A DNA stretch of 33,249 nucleotides from an uncultured Chromatiaceae bacterium (GCA_946482615.1 CAMLSF010000022.1:1-33249), one strand, 5' to 3'; shown: positions 20,070 to 30,014, numbered from the stretch's first letter. Numbers and translations are program-made. Notes: a model not told the origin generated them from the letters alone.

Positions 20070-22961
20070 TTATTGTGCTGTCACTACACGATACAGTTGC
20101 TGCAAACGGCGACGTTGCAGCCAGCGCTGAATAAGTGCAATACCGAGGATCAATACCAGCACCAGCGCATAATTCAGATACTCCAAAAACTGCTGCTCAG
20201 CTCTGTCCAGTGGCGGTAAAGTGCGATTAAACTGACCACGGGCCCGGATATCTAATAACGCAGGATCAGCCGTCGCCCAATCCACTGTATTGGCCAGTAA
20301 CTGCAGATTGTTCAGAAACTCTGAGCCCTGAGCGCCACCAACCAACTGACTGACCGCATCACTGAACATATCGTTGGAACCGAATAGTATTAAACGGGCT
20401 CCGGCATTAGCCTGCTCGAGCACAGGGTAAAGTTCAGTATTGGTCTTGTTTTGCTCAGGCACAGATTTTTCATTCTCGCCTTTTGCTTCATCCGCTTTCT
20501 GATCCTGTAAAGGTGAAGCTTTACCGCTAAACCAGGATTTAAACTGGCCTTCCAGCATCACTGCCACTGTCTGCGAACCAGCAGTGTCACCTGATGGATA
20601 ACTGACTTGTCCTGAGGCATCCAGGGTTGGCATCACACTGGTTTGCCCGCTTAACCAGCTTCCTTTGGACGAGTGCAGCAGCGGTGTTACCCTGATATTT
20701 TCTTTGTTTTGAATATCAAAGGGGCTGGCCCAGGGCACCACCAACTGGGGCAGTTGACTGAATAACGGCATCTCAGCCATAGCATCCTGTCGTATGTCGG
20801 CAAACCATGGATAATCCAGTAGCCTCATGTCCTGAAAGGTAAAACCACCCGCCTGACGTGTGACTGGCACTGGTAAAGCGGCATGTTGTGGATCAAGCAG
20901 CAGAGTGGAATTCTGTTGTACGCCATACTGCTCCAGCCACTGGTTCAGACCACTCTGATAAGGCCGCACCGCTAAGTTCTCTCTGCTTAAACTGGCTTTA
21001 AAAGGTGAGGTGGCCATCAGTACTGTGCCGCCCTGCATCAAAAACTGATCCACAGCAAAAAGTTGTGTCTGGGATAAATTCTCTGGCGCCATCACAAACA
21101 GCACGTCGGCTTTGGTACTGACCTTACCGTCAGTTAAATCCTCCGCTTCAACGTTGAAATTATCGGCTAATAAAGCATTCAAACCGCTGAACTCATTAGC
21201 CGGATAACCGTAGCCGCTGCTACCCTGCGGCGTCACCAGCGCTACTGTTTTTGCACCATGGCCAGACAAACGTGAAATACCAGCTTTGAGTTGGCGCTCA
21301 AAACTTTCGACACTAAAATCATCCAGAGTTAGCGCTAATTGCTGTGGGCCCTGCTGCAACTGCATACTGAACCAGAAGCCCTCTGCCGCAAAAGGATCCA
21401 GCTTCACCTTGCTCAAACCAAACTCTTGCTGCAGATTGTCTTTTAATGCGCTATCTGCGTCAGGATCCAGTCGCTGCACGCTGAACTTGCCTTCAGCTGT
21501 TTTAGCCAGCTGTTCAGCACTTTGCTGCAACTGGGTCGCAAAAGATTTCAGCTGCGCAGGTAACTGCTGATCGTCTGACCAATACAGTTTCAGACTGACT
21601 GGTTCAATGACTGCAGCAAACAGATCATGGCCGGCATAATAGTCCTGCTGTACTTTTTTCACGGACCGGGTGATGTCCAACTCCGGATTTCTTAACAGCA
21701 CTTCCAGATCATTTTCACCTCTGGATTTCACGTCAATCAGCTCGCGAAAACCCAACACCTGATACTCAGAACCGTACTGGATCAACAGATTAAAATAGGA
21801 GCTGACGATAGAAGACTGATAGCGGTCTGCGATTTGGAAAGGCACTGGCGTGATGTTAAAGCGCTGATTCGCCTCTTGCTCCAACTCAGGTTCAGTGGTC
21901 GGATCAATCCATTCTACCCTGACTTTGCCGCCACCACTGATTTGATATTCTTTTAACAAATCCTGCAGTTGTGGCACTAAGGGCGCCAATAACGGATGGG
22001 TTTGTCCGGAAAAATAGCCACGGATCAATAAAGGCTCAGTCAAGCTCTGCAGTTGCTGTTGGGTCGCCTCAGACAACGAATACTGTTTACCCGCCGTGCT
22101 GTCATAACGCAGTTGAGTCAGTTGCCCAAGCCACATATTCACTAACAACAGGTTCAACACGGCCAATGCGCTCAACCATTGCCACTGACGGGCACTGTTG
22201 GACAAACGGCTTGAAAAACGTTCTTTTTCAAGAACATAAATATTTAACACTAAAAAGGTCAGCACCAGGGCAAGGTAATAATACAGATCACGAAAATCCA
22301 ATACGCCTCTGGTGATCGCATCAAAACGCGAACCTGTGCCAATGAAATTCAGGTAAGAGGCTACAGACTGACTGAATAAGCCAGTGATCAGCGGATGCCC
22401 GACCAAATAGAGTGCCCCACAAAATGCGATACTCAAGAGCAAACTGACAATCTGATTATCCGAGCGGGCTGAAACAAACAGACCTATGGCCAGATAACAA
22501 CTGCCCAGCAGCACTGAAGCCAGATACCCTGCCAGCACAGGACCCCAATCCAGTTCAGCCAGCAAGGCTACAGTCACAGGCAAAGGCAAGGTGATCCCTA
22601 AAGCCAGCAGTAGTAACACAAAACAGCCCAAAAACTTACCAAGCACAAAATGCCAGACCGGAGAGCCCTGGGTCAGTACTGCTTCCAGTGTGCCGCTGCG
22701 TCGCTCTTCGCTCCAGACTTTCATCGTCAGTGCTGAGGTTAAAAACAATAACAATAGTGGCATCCAGCTAAACAAGGGCCGGACATCGGCAATATTGCGG
22801 GCAAAAAAGGCTTCACCCCAGAAAAACACAAAAAGCTCAACTGCGGCAAAACTGGCTAAAAATAACCAGGCCACAGGAGAGGCAAAAAATAAAGTCAATT
22901 CTTTACGCGCTACAGACCAGATTAAACTACTGGCTTTTGCTGCATTCACATCAGGCTGCAT
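20070..22961 (-). CDS. Fused ABC-2 permease and GldG-like protein
   Basis: Protein of 963 residues joining two proteins that are separate in Bacteroidetes gliding bacteria. Residues 1-245 form an ABC-2 permease with about six helices (ARKELTLFFASPVAWLF start; EERRSGTLEAVLTQGSP motif near 85-101). A further helix near 262-282 leads to a large periplasmic GldG/ABC_transp_aux region (about 285-760), including TGKQYSLSEATQQQLQSL and IRGYFSG. A final helix at 929-945 is followed by a basic tail. GGAGG precedes the ATG, which lies inside the end of the ATPase gene (11-bp overlap). Similar fused proteins are known in Proteobacteria. Cargo is unknown; gliding is not implied. Confidence 0.87.
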   Translation of the reverse strand: MQPDVNAAKASSLIWSVARKELTLFFASPVAWLFLASFAAVELFVFFWGEAFFARNIADVRPLFSWMPLLLLFLTSALTMKVWSEERRSGTLEAVLTQGSPVWHFVLGKFLGCFVLLLLALGITLPLPVTVALLAELDWGPVLAGYLASVLLGSCYLAIGLFVSARSDNQIVSLLLSIAFCGALYLVGHPLITGLFSQSVASYLNFIGTGSRFDAITRGVLDFRDLYYYLALVLTFLVLNIYVLEKERFSSRLSNSARQWQWLSALAVLNLLLVNMWLGQLTQLRYDSTAGKQYSLSEATQQQLQSLTEPLLIRGYFSGQTHPLLAPLVPQLQDLLKEYQISGGGKVRVEWIDPTTEPELEQEANQRFNITPVPFQIADRYQSSIVSSYFNLLIQYGSEYQVLGFRELIDVKSRGENDLEVLLRNPELDITRSVKKVQQDYYAGHDLFAAVIEPVSLKLYWSDDQQLPAQLKSFATQLQQSAEQLAKTAEGKFSVQRLDPDADSALKDNLQQEFGLSKVKLDPFAAEGFWFSMQLQQGPQQLALTLDDFSVESFERQLKAGISRLSGHGAKTVALVTPQGSSGYGYPANEFSGLNALLADNFNVEAEDLTDGKVSTKADVLFVMAPENLSQTQLFAVDQFLMQGGTVLMATSPFKASLSRENLAVRPYQSGLNQWLEQYGVQQNSTLLLDPQHAALPVPVTRQAGGFTFQDMRLLDYPWFADIRQDAMAEMPLFSQLPQLVVPWASPFDIQNKENIRVTPLLHSSKGSWLSGQTSVMPTLDASGQVSYPSGDTAGSQTVAVMLEGQFKSWFSGKASPLQDQKADEAKGENEKSVPEQNKTNTELYPVLEQANAGARLILFGSNDMFSDAVSQLVGGAQGSEFLNNLQLLANTVDWATADPALLDIRARGQFNRTLPPLDRAEQQFLEYLNYALVLVLILGIALIQRWLQRRRLQQLYRVVTAQ

Positions 22962-23886
22962 CTTTCACCTCCGTTTTCTGGTGATGTGAACTAAATAAGC
23001 TCTGTAAATCCTGTTGCTGCAGGTTGAGCTGATACAAAGCATGGCCTGCACTGACCAGACGCTGAGCCACTTCAGCGCACAATGCTTTGTGATCCGAATC
23101 GACAGCCAGCTCCAGCCTGAACCATTGTTCACTTTGCAGCGTCATGCTCAGCACTTCAGGGATGTCACTGAGTAGCTGTTTTAACGCTTCAAGGCTGATG
23201 TCGCTACCCAACTGCACCACGCTCTCCGATGTCAGAGCATCCACAGCCCGGTCCAGTACCAGACGTCCTTGCTGGATCAGCAAGACTCTGCTGCACAGCG
23301 CCTGCACTTCCTGCATGATATGTGTAGACAGAATCACCGTAGCATCCTGTGCGATCTGCTGGATCAGCTCGCGCATCTGCAAGGTCTGGCTTGGATCCAA
23401 ACCATTGGTTGGCTCGTCGAGGATCAATAACCGGGGTTTGCCCAAAATGGCCTGAGCCACACTTAAACGCTGTTTATAGCCACGGGATAAGGTTTCTATT
23501 TTAGCCTCGAGTTTGTCCTGCAGCATGGTAGCAGCCACTACCCTGCGGATCTCTGCGGCACGACTGTCACTGCTCAATGCCTTTAGGCTGGCTGCATAAT
23601 CCAGATAATCCAGCACCGTCATATCCGGATAAAGTGGCAAATGTTCGGGTAAATAACCTAGCTGCTGCTGAATTAAACGCCTTTGCTGCTGAATGTTGAG
23701 ACCATCCAGCAGAATTTGACCGCTGTCAGCTTCAAGATAGCCGCTCAGCATTTTCATGATAGTGGTTTTACCTGCGCCATTGTGGCCAAGCAAACCAATA
23801 ATCTCTCCTTTTTTAATGGTGAAACTGACATCATCTACCGCCAGATGGCTGCCATACCGACGGCTGATGTTCTGAACCTGCAACAT
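22951..23886 (-). CDS. GldA-like ABC transporter ATPase
   Basis: Cytoplasmic ATPase of 311 residues that powers the fused permease encoded downstream. Walker A GHNGAGKTT is at 34-42, the signature LSRGYKQRLS at 133-142 (the LSxGY form typical of GldA/CcmA-like ATPases rather than LSGGQ), Walker B LLILDEP at 153-159, and the H-loop STH at 187-189. The C-terminal 90 residues form the extra domain found in ABC-2 type ATPases. A TTG two codons upstream (23892) is possible, but GGGGAGG nine bases before the ATG favours 23886. It is the first gene of a three-gene operon with overlapping or closely spaced members. Confidence 0.92.
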   Translation of the reverse strand: MLQVQNISRRYGSHLAVDDVSFTIKKGEIIGLLGHNGAGKTTIMKMLSGYLEADSGQILLDGLNIQQQRRLIQQQLGYLPEHLPLYPDMTVLDYLDYAASLKALSSDSRAAEIRRVVAATMLQDKLEAKIETLSRGYKQRLSVAQAILGKPRLLILDEPTNGLDPSQTLQMRELIQQIAQDATVILSTHIMQEVQALCSRVLLIQQGRLVLDRAVDALTSESVVQLGSDISLEALKQLLSDIPEVLSMTLQSEQWFRLELAVDSDHKALCAEVAQRLVSAGHALYQLNLQQQDLQSLFSSHHQKTEVKDAA

Positions 23887-24357
23887 GTTCAATATCCTCC
23901 CCTAGTGAACTGCAAGTGCATAACCTAAACCAGGACAGTTGATACGGCATCCACAAGCAGCGCATTCTGAGAGCAGGCTCAGTCGTACAAAACTTGTTTT
24001 TAACCTGACTCTTAATTTGTGAGCCAAGGGGCAGGATGCCGGATAAATTCCCGTAAAAACAAAGTGTCAGACGATTGACAAAGCGAAATATAGGGTCAAT
24101 TTTGTTGATCCCAAGGGGGATGGACTACAGAAAGGCAAGACGATTAAGTACAACAATGATCAGGGCCACACCAGATCGCTAAATTGTCAAAAAACACGCT
24201 TCAACGCGCTCTGTCAAGGATTTAGCCTTTCGTCTTGCAGACTGTAAAACAGGAGATAAAAAATTCATAAACGCAGTTGATTTTTTTTCGGGCAAATTAA
24301 AATAAATTCCTGTATATTGTCGCCCTATTTTACAACCACTAGCTAATCGAGATGACT
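23887..24357. other. 471-bp divergent region before fusA2
   Basis: No gene is supported here. It separates the ABC operon (-) from fusA2 (+) and must hold both promoters. Small inverted repeats are visible: TGTCA-N6-TGACA (24065-24080), ATCCC-AAGG-GGGAT (24108-24121), and the distant pair GCAAGACGA (24135-24143) and TCGTCTTGC (24230-24238). TATATT at 24313-24318 is a plausible fusA2 -10 box, with no convincing -35 box. The last 80 bases are very AT-rich. Confidence 0.4.
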
Positions 24358-26457
24358 ATGTCAGCAGATTTATCCTTATACAGAAACATTGGTATCTTCG
24401 CCCACGTTGATGCCGGCAAAACAACTACTACCGAGCGTATCCTGAAACTGACCGGTAAAATCCATAAGATAGGTGAAGTTCACGAAGGTGAATCAACCAC
24501 CGACTTCATGGTTCAGGAAGCTGAGCGTGGTATTACTATCCAGTCCGCAGCTGTAACCTGTTTCTGGAAAGGCCACCGTTTCAACGTAATCGATACACCA
24601 GGCCACGTTGACTTCACTGTTGAAGTATACCGTTCTCTGAAAGTATTAGACGGTGGTATCGGTGTATTCTGTGGTTCAGGTGGTGTTGAACCTCAGTCAG
24701 AAACTAACTGGCGTTATGCGAACGACGCGAAAGTTTCCCGTCTGATTTTCGTAAACAAACTGGACCGTATCGGTGCTGACTTCATCCGTGTAACTGAACA
24801 GGTGAAAAACGTACTGGGCGCTCAGCCGTTAATCATGACTCTGCCAATCGGCCGTGAAGACACTTTCGTTGGTGTGGTTGACCTGCTGAGCGAAAAAGCC
24901 TACGTGTGGGATGACTCTGGCCAGCCAGAAAACTACAAAGTAGTAGATATTCCAGCTGATATGGCTGACGACGTTGCTATGTACCGTGAACAGCTGATCG
25001 AAACTGCAGTTGAGCAAGACGACGACCTGTTAATGGCGTACATGGAAGGCGAAATGCCAACTGTGGAACAAGTCAAAGCTTGTATCCGTAAAGGTACACG
25101 TGAACTGGCATTCTTCCCAACTTACTGTGGTTCAGCCTTCAAAAACAAAGGTATGCAATTACTGTTAGACGCTGTTGTTGATTACTTACCGTCCCCGACT
25201 GAAGTAAACCCACAGCCGCTGACTGATGAAGAAGGTAACGAGACTGGCGAATACGCTATCGTTTCTGCTGATGAGCCGTTCCGCGCTTTAGCGTTCAAGA
25301 TCATGGATGACCGTTTCGGCGCCCTGACCTTTATCCGTATTTACTCTGGTGTTCTGAACAAGGGTGATACCCTGTTGAACTCGTACACTGGTAAAACTGA
25401 ACGTATCGGCCGTATGGTTGAGATGAACGCGAACGATCGTACTGACCTGACAACAGCTCAGGCCGGTGACATCATCGCGCTGGTTGGTCTGAAGAACAAC
25501 ACTCAGACTGGTCACACTCTGTGTGATCCTAAAGCACCTTGTACTTTAGAACCAATGATTTTCCCAGAGCCGGTAATCTCTATCTCTGTTACACCAAAAG
25601 ATAAAGGTTCTGTTGAGAAGATGGGTATCGCTATCGGTAAGATGGTGGCTGAAGATCCAACTTTCCGTGTTGAAACTGACGTTGACTCAGGCGAAACCAT
25701 TCTGAAAGGTATGGGTGAACTGCACTTAGATATCAAAGTAGACATCCTGAAGCGTACTTACGGTGTTGAATTAGTAGTAGGCCAGCCTCAGGTTGCTTAC
25801 CGTGAAACTATTACCCGTGAAGTGGAAGATAGCTACACGCACAAGAAACAGTCTGGTGGTTCAGGTCAATACGGTAAAATCGACTACCGCATTCGTCCGG
25901 GCGAGCCAAACTCAGGCTTTGCTTTCAAATCAACAGTAGTTGGTGGTAGCGTTCCAAAAGAATTCTTCCCAGCTATCGAAAAAGGCTTCGAGTCTATGAT
26001 GTCAACCGGTACTCTGGCTGGCTTCCCTGTATTAGACGTAGAAGTAGAACTGTTTGATGGTGGTTTCCACGCAGTTGACTCTTCAGCTATCGCATTCGAA
26101 ATCGCAGCGAAAGCCGCATTCCGTCAAACTATGCCTAAAGCTGGTGCACAACTGTTAGAACCAATCATGAAAGTTGACGTCTTCACTCCGGAAGACCACG
26201 TAGGTGATGTGATCGGTGACTTAAACCGTCGTCGTGGCATGATCTCTGGTCAGGAAGCTGGCGTCACTGGCGTACGTATCAAAGGCGACGTACCACTGTC
26301 TGAGATGTTCGGTTACATCTCTACACTGCGTACTATGACTTCTGGTCGTGGTCAGTTCTCTATGGAATTCTCTCACTACTCACCATGTCCACAAAACGTG
26401 GCTGATGCAGTAATTGCAAAAGAGAAAGAAAAGAAAGCTGCAGCTGCTAAGAACTAA
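24358..26457 (+). CDS. fusA: Elongation factor G paralog FusA2
   Basis: Translational GTPase of about 699 residues. GTP motifs are AHVDAGKTT (15-23), RGITI (57-61), DTPGH with H83, and NKLD (133-136). Domains II to V follow, including the [16 protein letters not shown] segment and the C-terminal [20 protein letters not shown] region. The opening [15 protein letters not shown] and [14 protein letters not shown] match the FusA2 type of Vibrio and Shewanella rather than the canonical FusA of the str operon, and no rpsL, rpsG or tuf is nearby. Arg and Gly codons are mostly CGT and GGT and Asn AAC, far more biased than in neighbours, which suggests high expression. ATG 24352 is an alternative start; GAG six bases before 24358 favours the shorter form. 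Confidence 0.93.
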   Translation: MSADLSLYRNIGIFAHVDAGKTTTTERILKLTGKIHKIGEVHEGESTTDFMVQEAERGITIQSAAVTCFWKGHRFNVIDTPGHVDFTVEVYRSLKVLDGGIGVFCGSGGVEPQSETNWRYANDAKVSRLIFVNKLDRIGADFIRVTEQVKNVLGAQPLIMTLPIGREDTFVGVVDLLSEKAYVWDDSGQPENYKVVDIPADMADDVAMYREQLIETAVEQDDDLLMAYMEGEMPTVEQVKACIRKGTRELAFFPTYCGSAFKNKGMQLLLDAVVDYLPSPTEVNPQPLTDEEGNETGEYAIVSADEPFRALAFKIMDDRFGALTFIRIYSGVLNKGDTLLNSYTGKTERIGRMVEMNANDRTDLTTAQAGDIIALVGLKNNTQTGHTLCDPKAPCTLEPMIFPEPVISISVTPKDKGSVEKMGIAIGKMVAEDPTFRVETDVDSGETILKGMGELHLDIKVDILKRTYGVELVVGQPQVAYRETITREVEDSYTHKKQSGGSGQYGKIDYRIRPGEPNSGFAFKSTVVGGSVPKEFFPAIEKGFESMMSTGTLAGFPVLDVEVELFDGGFHAVDSSAIAFEIAAKAAFRQTMPKAGAQLLEPIMKVDVFTPEDHVGDVIGDLNRRRGMISGQEAGVTGVRIKGDVPLSEMFGYISTLRTMTSGRGQFSMEFSHYSPCPQNVADAVIAKEKEKKAAAAKN

Positions 26458-26471
26458 TTAGCCGCTCAGAC

Positions 26472-26507
26472 AAAAAGCCCCGCTGGTGAAAACCGCGGGG
26501 CTTTTTT
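26472..26507 (+). terminator. Intrinsic terminator of fusA2
   Basis: AAAAAGCCCCGC (26472-26483) pairs with GCGGGGCTTTTT (26495-26506) around an 11-base loop and continues into a T run. It begins 15 bases after the fusA2 stop. Confidence 0.93.
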
Positions 26508-26512
26508 ATACA

Positions 26513-26547
26513 GGAAAAAATAAAACCCCGGTTACATTCGGGGTTTT
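26513..26547 (-). terminator. Intrinsic terminator of the TonB receptor gene
   Basis: AAAACCCCG (26522-26530) pairs with CGGGGTTTT (26539-26547). Read on the - strand the stem is followed by TTTTATTTTTT, so it ends the receptor transcript, 28 bases after its stop codon. Confidence 0.88.
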
Positions 26548-26574
26548 ACACAGGAATTAATGTCAGTGTATTGA

Positions 26575-28740
26575 TCAGAACTTATAACGTAAGTTGGCGC
26601 TGACAGAGCGGCGCTGACCATAGAAACAGTCACCCCGCACCAGGCAGGAGGTGATCACTGTTTTGTCAGTCAGATTTTGCACCTGAAGGCTTAGATCATA
26701 ATCGCCCATTTCATAACCCAACATGGCATCCAGCAAGGTGTAAGAAGGAGTAGTCAGCGGGTCGTTCAGCACCACCCCATTCATCGCCACATAAGCGCTG
26801 CCGTCCGATGTTTTACCTACATGGCGCACACCACCACCCAGTTTCATTCCATCCACCACAGCCAGACGCCAGGTCGCCCAGACTGAGGCCTGTTGCTCCG
26901 GCACTGCAGATAAAGTCGCACCTTCTTCGCCTAATGTATTACTTTGGCTGACATAAGCGTCTGTGTAGGCATAGCTGGCGTAAATATCCAGTTGTTGCCA
27001 TGCCAGCTGAGCTTCCAGCTCCACACCTTTGGCTGTGACTTCCCCACCCTGAATTTGACCATTAGGGTCAATCAGATCCGGGTCATTCAACTGATCGGCC
27101 GCTAAGGTCGTAGTGCGGTTTTGCTCTTTAATCTGATAGACAGCAGCAGTTAACAGATGCTCTGTGTTGTCAGGCTGATATTTCACACCAGCTTCCCACT
27201 GCTCACCGGTTTGAGGTTGAAAGGCTTTACCATAGGCATCCGACCCTAACAGCGGTTCAAAGGACTCGCTATAGCTGATATAAGGCGAAACACCGCCATC
27301 CATCAGATACATCAAGCCTAAGCGTCCGGTCGTGGCATACTGCAACTCTGCATCAGCACGCTCTGTGCGACTGACAGTGCGGTCACGGCGCAAAGCTGCT
27401 GACAGCATCCATGTATCAGCAATTTTCATAGTATCCTGCAGATACAAACCACTCTGGTACACCTTGTTGGCGGCATAGTCCACCACATCAGCGTCCGTTG
27501 GCAAATCAGTCACCTGACCATACACAGGGTTGTATAAGTCCAGCAAACCACCGCCGGTTGGTGAATAAAAAGAGTCATTGTCTGTGTAGGCATTCTGGTA
27601 ATCAAAACCCATCACCAGCTGGTGTTGCACTACGCCGGTTTGCAGGTTGCCATGCAGTTGCGCATCGCTGGTTACAGCCCGGGCATCAGCATTACTGACA
27701 TAAGCGACACGGGAAATGGTGCGGTTATCCGCCTGCAGCACAGGAGGCCAGCCATACATAGTGTCGTAATCGGCATGACTGTCGCTGTAACGACTGGCGA
27801 CACGTAAATCCCAGTCATCCGTCAGGCTGTGCTCAACAATCACAGTAGCAGCCTGTTGTTCTGTGTCATAGCGGTCAAAACCTGGCTCAGACACAAAACG
27901 GTTACTTGGAATTTGACCAAATTCGTTGGGTAAAATAGTACCCTGGTGCGGGAAAAACTGCGTACTGGAGCCGGATTCTTTTTCCTGCCAGTTACCAAGC
28001 ACTGTCACTTTGGTATCGTCACTGGCCTGCCAGCTAAAAGACGGCGCTAAGGCTTTACTGTTGTCCGGCACAAAGTCAGTCTGAGTATCGCTGTCGCGCC
28101 AGACGCCCACTAAACGGCCTTGCAGTGTTTCATCCTGATTCAGGGAACCCGTGATATCACCAGCCAGTTGTTTACGTGAATAGTTACCCAATTGCGCCCA
28201 TAACTGACCGCTGGTAGCCGCTTCAGGTTTTTTACTGACTAAATTGACTATACCGCCGATAGAACCCTGACCATACAAGACTGAACTTGGGCCTTTCAGT
28301 ATCTCTATTTGCGACAAAGCAAAAGGCTCGGTACGGACATTGTTGTAATAACCAAACAAGGATTTCAGACCATCCAGATACTGCACAGGCGACACACCAC
28401 GGATCACAGACCAGTCACCACGGGTATCCAGACCATAAGGCCCATTGTATAAACCTGACACATAACCCAAGGCATCCTGAACCGTCAGCGCGCCTAAATC
28501 GGCAATTCGCTCTTCCGTCAGCACAGACACAGACAACGGAGTTTCGATAATTGGAGTGTCAGACTTGGCGCCAGAGGCACTGATGTAAGAAATCAAACCT
28601 CTTTTACTTTTGATGGTGATCACTTCAATTTCTTCTTCGTCTTTGGCTTTACTTTCATCCGCCAGCAGACTTACAGAGTAACAGCTACTGACAACAGCCA
28701 GCGCAACTAAGGACATTTTATGGAGTTTAAACAATGACAT
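26575..28740 (-). CDS. TonB-dependent siderophore receptor (FhuA/FoxA-like)
   Basis: Outer-membrane receptor of 721 residues that takes up ferric siderophores using TonB energy. A signal peptide covers about 1-27. The TonB-box-like segment IEVITIKSKR (about 38-47) precedes a plug domain: TPLSVSVLTEERIADLG, VIRGVSPVQYLDG, and IEILKGPSSVLYGQGSIGGIVNLVSKKP. The 22-strand barrel follows and ends in LRYKF. A Cys pair near the C-terminus (SCLVRGDCFYGQRR) is typical of the hydroxamate-type FhuA/FoxA group, so ferrichrome or ferrioxamine is a reasonable guess. GAGGAAAG precedes the ATG. The gene stands alone, with no siderophore synthesis, reductase or ABC genes beside it, so it probably takes up siderophores made by others. 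Confidence 0.92.
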   Translation of the reverse strand: MSLFKLHKMSLVALAVVSSCYSVSLLADESKAKDEEEIEVITIKSKRGLISYISASGAKSDTPIIETPLSVSVLTEERIADLGALTVQDALGYVSGLYNGPYGLDTRGDWSVIRGVSPVQYLDGLKSLFGYYNNVRTEPFALSQIEILKGPSSVLYGQGSIGGIVNLVSKKPEAATSGQLWAQLGNYSRKQLAGDITGSLNQDETLQGRLVGVWRDSDTQTDFVPDNSKALAPSFSWQASDDTKVTVLGNWQEKESGSSTQFFPHQGTILPNEFGQIPSNRFVSEPGFDRYDTEQQAATVIVEHSLTDDWDLRVASRYSDSHADYDTMYGWPPVLQADNRTISRVAYVSNADARAVTSDAQLHGNLQTGVVQHQLVMGFDYQNAYTDNDSFYSPTGGGLLDLYNPVYGQVTDLPTDADVVDYAANKVYQSGLYLQDTMKIADTWMLSAALRRDRTVSRTERADAELQYATTGRLGLMYLMDGGVSPYISYSESFEPLLGSDAYGKAFQPQTGEQWEAGVKYQPDNTEHLLTAAVYQIKEQNRTTTLAADQLNDPDLIDPNGQIQGGEVTAKGVELEAQLAWQQLDIYASYAYTDAYVSQSNTLGEEGATLSAVPEQQASVWATWRLAVVDGMKLGGGVRHVGKTSDGSAYVAMNGVVLNDPLTTPSYTLLDAMLGYEMGDYDLSLQVQNLTDKTVITSCLVRGDCFYGQRRSVSANLRYKF

Positions 28741-28790
28741 GGCACTTTCCTCTGAATACAGTGCCAGAATTCTAAATGAAAACAGATCTC

Positions 28791-28819
28791 AATTGCAAAG
28801 CAATTAAAAACCATTCTCG
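28791..28819 (-). promoter_or_regulatory. Possible Fur site and palindrome upstream of the TonB receptor
   Basis: On the - strand, CGAGAATGGTTTTTA (complement of 28805-28819) resembles half of a Fur box (GAGAAT close to GATAAT), with a weak second half. Next to it, AATTGC-AAA-GCAATT (28791-28805) is a perfect inverted repeat. Iron control is expected for this family, but the match is weak. Confidence 0.3.
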
Positions 28820-29033
28820 TTTGTATTGTGCGAGAGCTACTGTTTTAGTTCATTCTTGCCTGTGACAACCAACAGCTAACCACGCTGCTGACTGCGAAAC
28901 TAAGCGACAAGCGCATTGGCATGACCATGGCCTGTAGCATGTTCGTCTTTCAACCAGTTCAGGGCCTGCAGAACAGAGTAAAGAGCAGCTTATTGCAGAC
29001 ATCACAGTAAAAGCTGATTGGTGATACGAAAAC

Positions 29034-29381
29034 TTATGGCTGCTCAAATGCATGTTGACCACATTTAGGGCAATGATCTGTTGCTAATGCCAGATCGGCT
29101 AAGTCACCTATCAGAAGTCCATGACAAGAAAAGCAGCGTAAATCTGAATTGCTGATCTCCCGCTGCTGTAACTTTTTAATCCATCGCATACACATCAATA
29201 AGCTAAAAAAAAGCAAGATAAGATAAACAACAATCCAGGATTCGATCAGGGCGTCAAAATAGCTGACAAGCAACCAATTAAATAACAGCAGAGCCACAAA
29301 AGCCACTGCGTAAAACATGTCATTTTGCTCAAATCTTTTGTCGAATAGTTTTTTCTGCTTTATAAACTCTTGTTTTGTCAT
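29034..29381 (-). CDS. Membrane protein with C-terminal zinc ribbon
   Basis: Unrecognised protein of 115 residues. A basic N-terminus (TKQEFIKQKKLFDKRF) is followed by two transmembrane helices (about 24-41 and 47-66), then a cytosolic tail with four cysteines arranged as CFSC (83, 86) and CPKC (104, 107), a zinc-ribbon or rubredoxin-like knuckle pair. The positive-inside rule places both termini in the cytoplasm. No catalytic motif is present. No clear ribosome binding site precedes the ATG, so the start is less certain. The 293 bp downstream, up to the TonB receptor start, holds no gene. Confidence 0.65.
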   Translation of the reverse strand: MTKQEFIKQKKLFDKRFEQNDMFYAVAFVALLLFNWLLVSYFDALIESWIVVYLILLFFSLLMCMRWIKKLQQREISNSDLRCFSCHGLLIGDLADLALATDHCPKCGQHAFEQP

Positions 29382-29609
29382 TCTATGTTCTTATTTTTTT
29401 AAACACCTGTCCGTGTGCTACCGCTTCAACTAAAGCCGCATTTATCGTATTGAGCATAGCCGAAACATAGCAGAAAACAGCCTGTTACCTTGCGGTTTTC
29501 TGCGATAAAAGTGTGTAGTGAATAAGTAACAGAATCTAATCCGATTTACTCTAGCTACAGTCCAGTTCATCCCTTTAGACAAAATACAATGCTGGCCCTT
29601 TAACAAGGC

Positions 29610-30014
29610 TTAATTCAAGTGAACTCTGGGCCGCACCAAAAACCAGCTTGCCAATACTAATAACCCAAAAGCGCTGTAGAGCAGTATAAATACCCAATCC
29701 GGAGCAGTGTAATACAACAACTGATGTAACCAGTGCTGGATAAAAGAGCCCGCATAAGTGCCTGCCCCGGCTTCTTTTCTCAGTGCCATCTCCCAAATAG
29801 TTAAGGGGCAGATCACACCCAGCCAGGACTGCAGCACCACTACACCAATAGCGACCAAATGCAACAACCTGAAACTAAGATTACGAACCCATTGCCAGTT
29901 CAGAAAATAGCCCAGATACACAGCGACAAGTCCAAAGACGACAAAGCAGACAAAAAGCACATGCACAACCAAAATCGCATCAGCCAGCAGTAAAAGTAGC
30001 CATTCTCTGGACAC
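29610..30014 (-). CDS. DUF2784 family inner-membrane protein
   Basis: Protein of 134 residues with four hydrophobic segments. It contains the DUF2784 hallmark VICPLTIWEMALR (67-79) after HLVAIGVVVLQSW, and a helix-rich start LADAILVVHVLFVCFVVFG. Function is unknown. The start codon is GTG, with GAGG nine bases upstream; no ATG fits. The 228 bp between it and the zinc-ribbon membrane gene contains nothing recognisable. It lies 35 bp after the DUF2937 gene in the same direction, so the two may be co-transcribed. Confidence 0.8.
   Translation of the reverse strand: MSREWLLLLLADAILVVHVLFVCFVVFGLVAVYLGYFLNWQWVRNLSFRLLHLVAIGVVVLQSWLGVICPLTIWEMALRKEAGAGTYAGSFIQHWLHQLLYYTAPDWVFILLYSAFGLLVLASWFLVRPRVHLN

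Noticed and set aside
24352..26457. Canonical str-operon fusA
   Set aside because: No rpsL, rpsG or tuf neighbours, and the N-terminal region has FusA2-type rather than FusA-type sequence.
28850..29062. 70-codon frame between the TonB receptor and the zinc-ribbon membrane gene
   Set aside because: It overlaps the end of the zinc-ribbon gene in another frame and has Cys/Ser-rich, non-protein-like composition.
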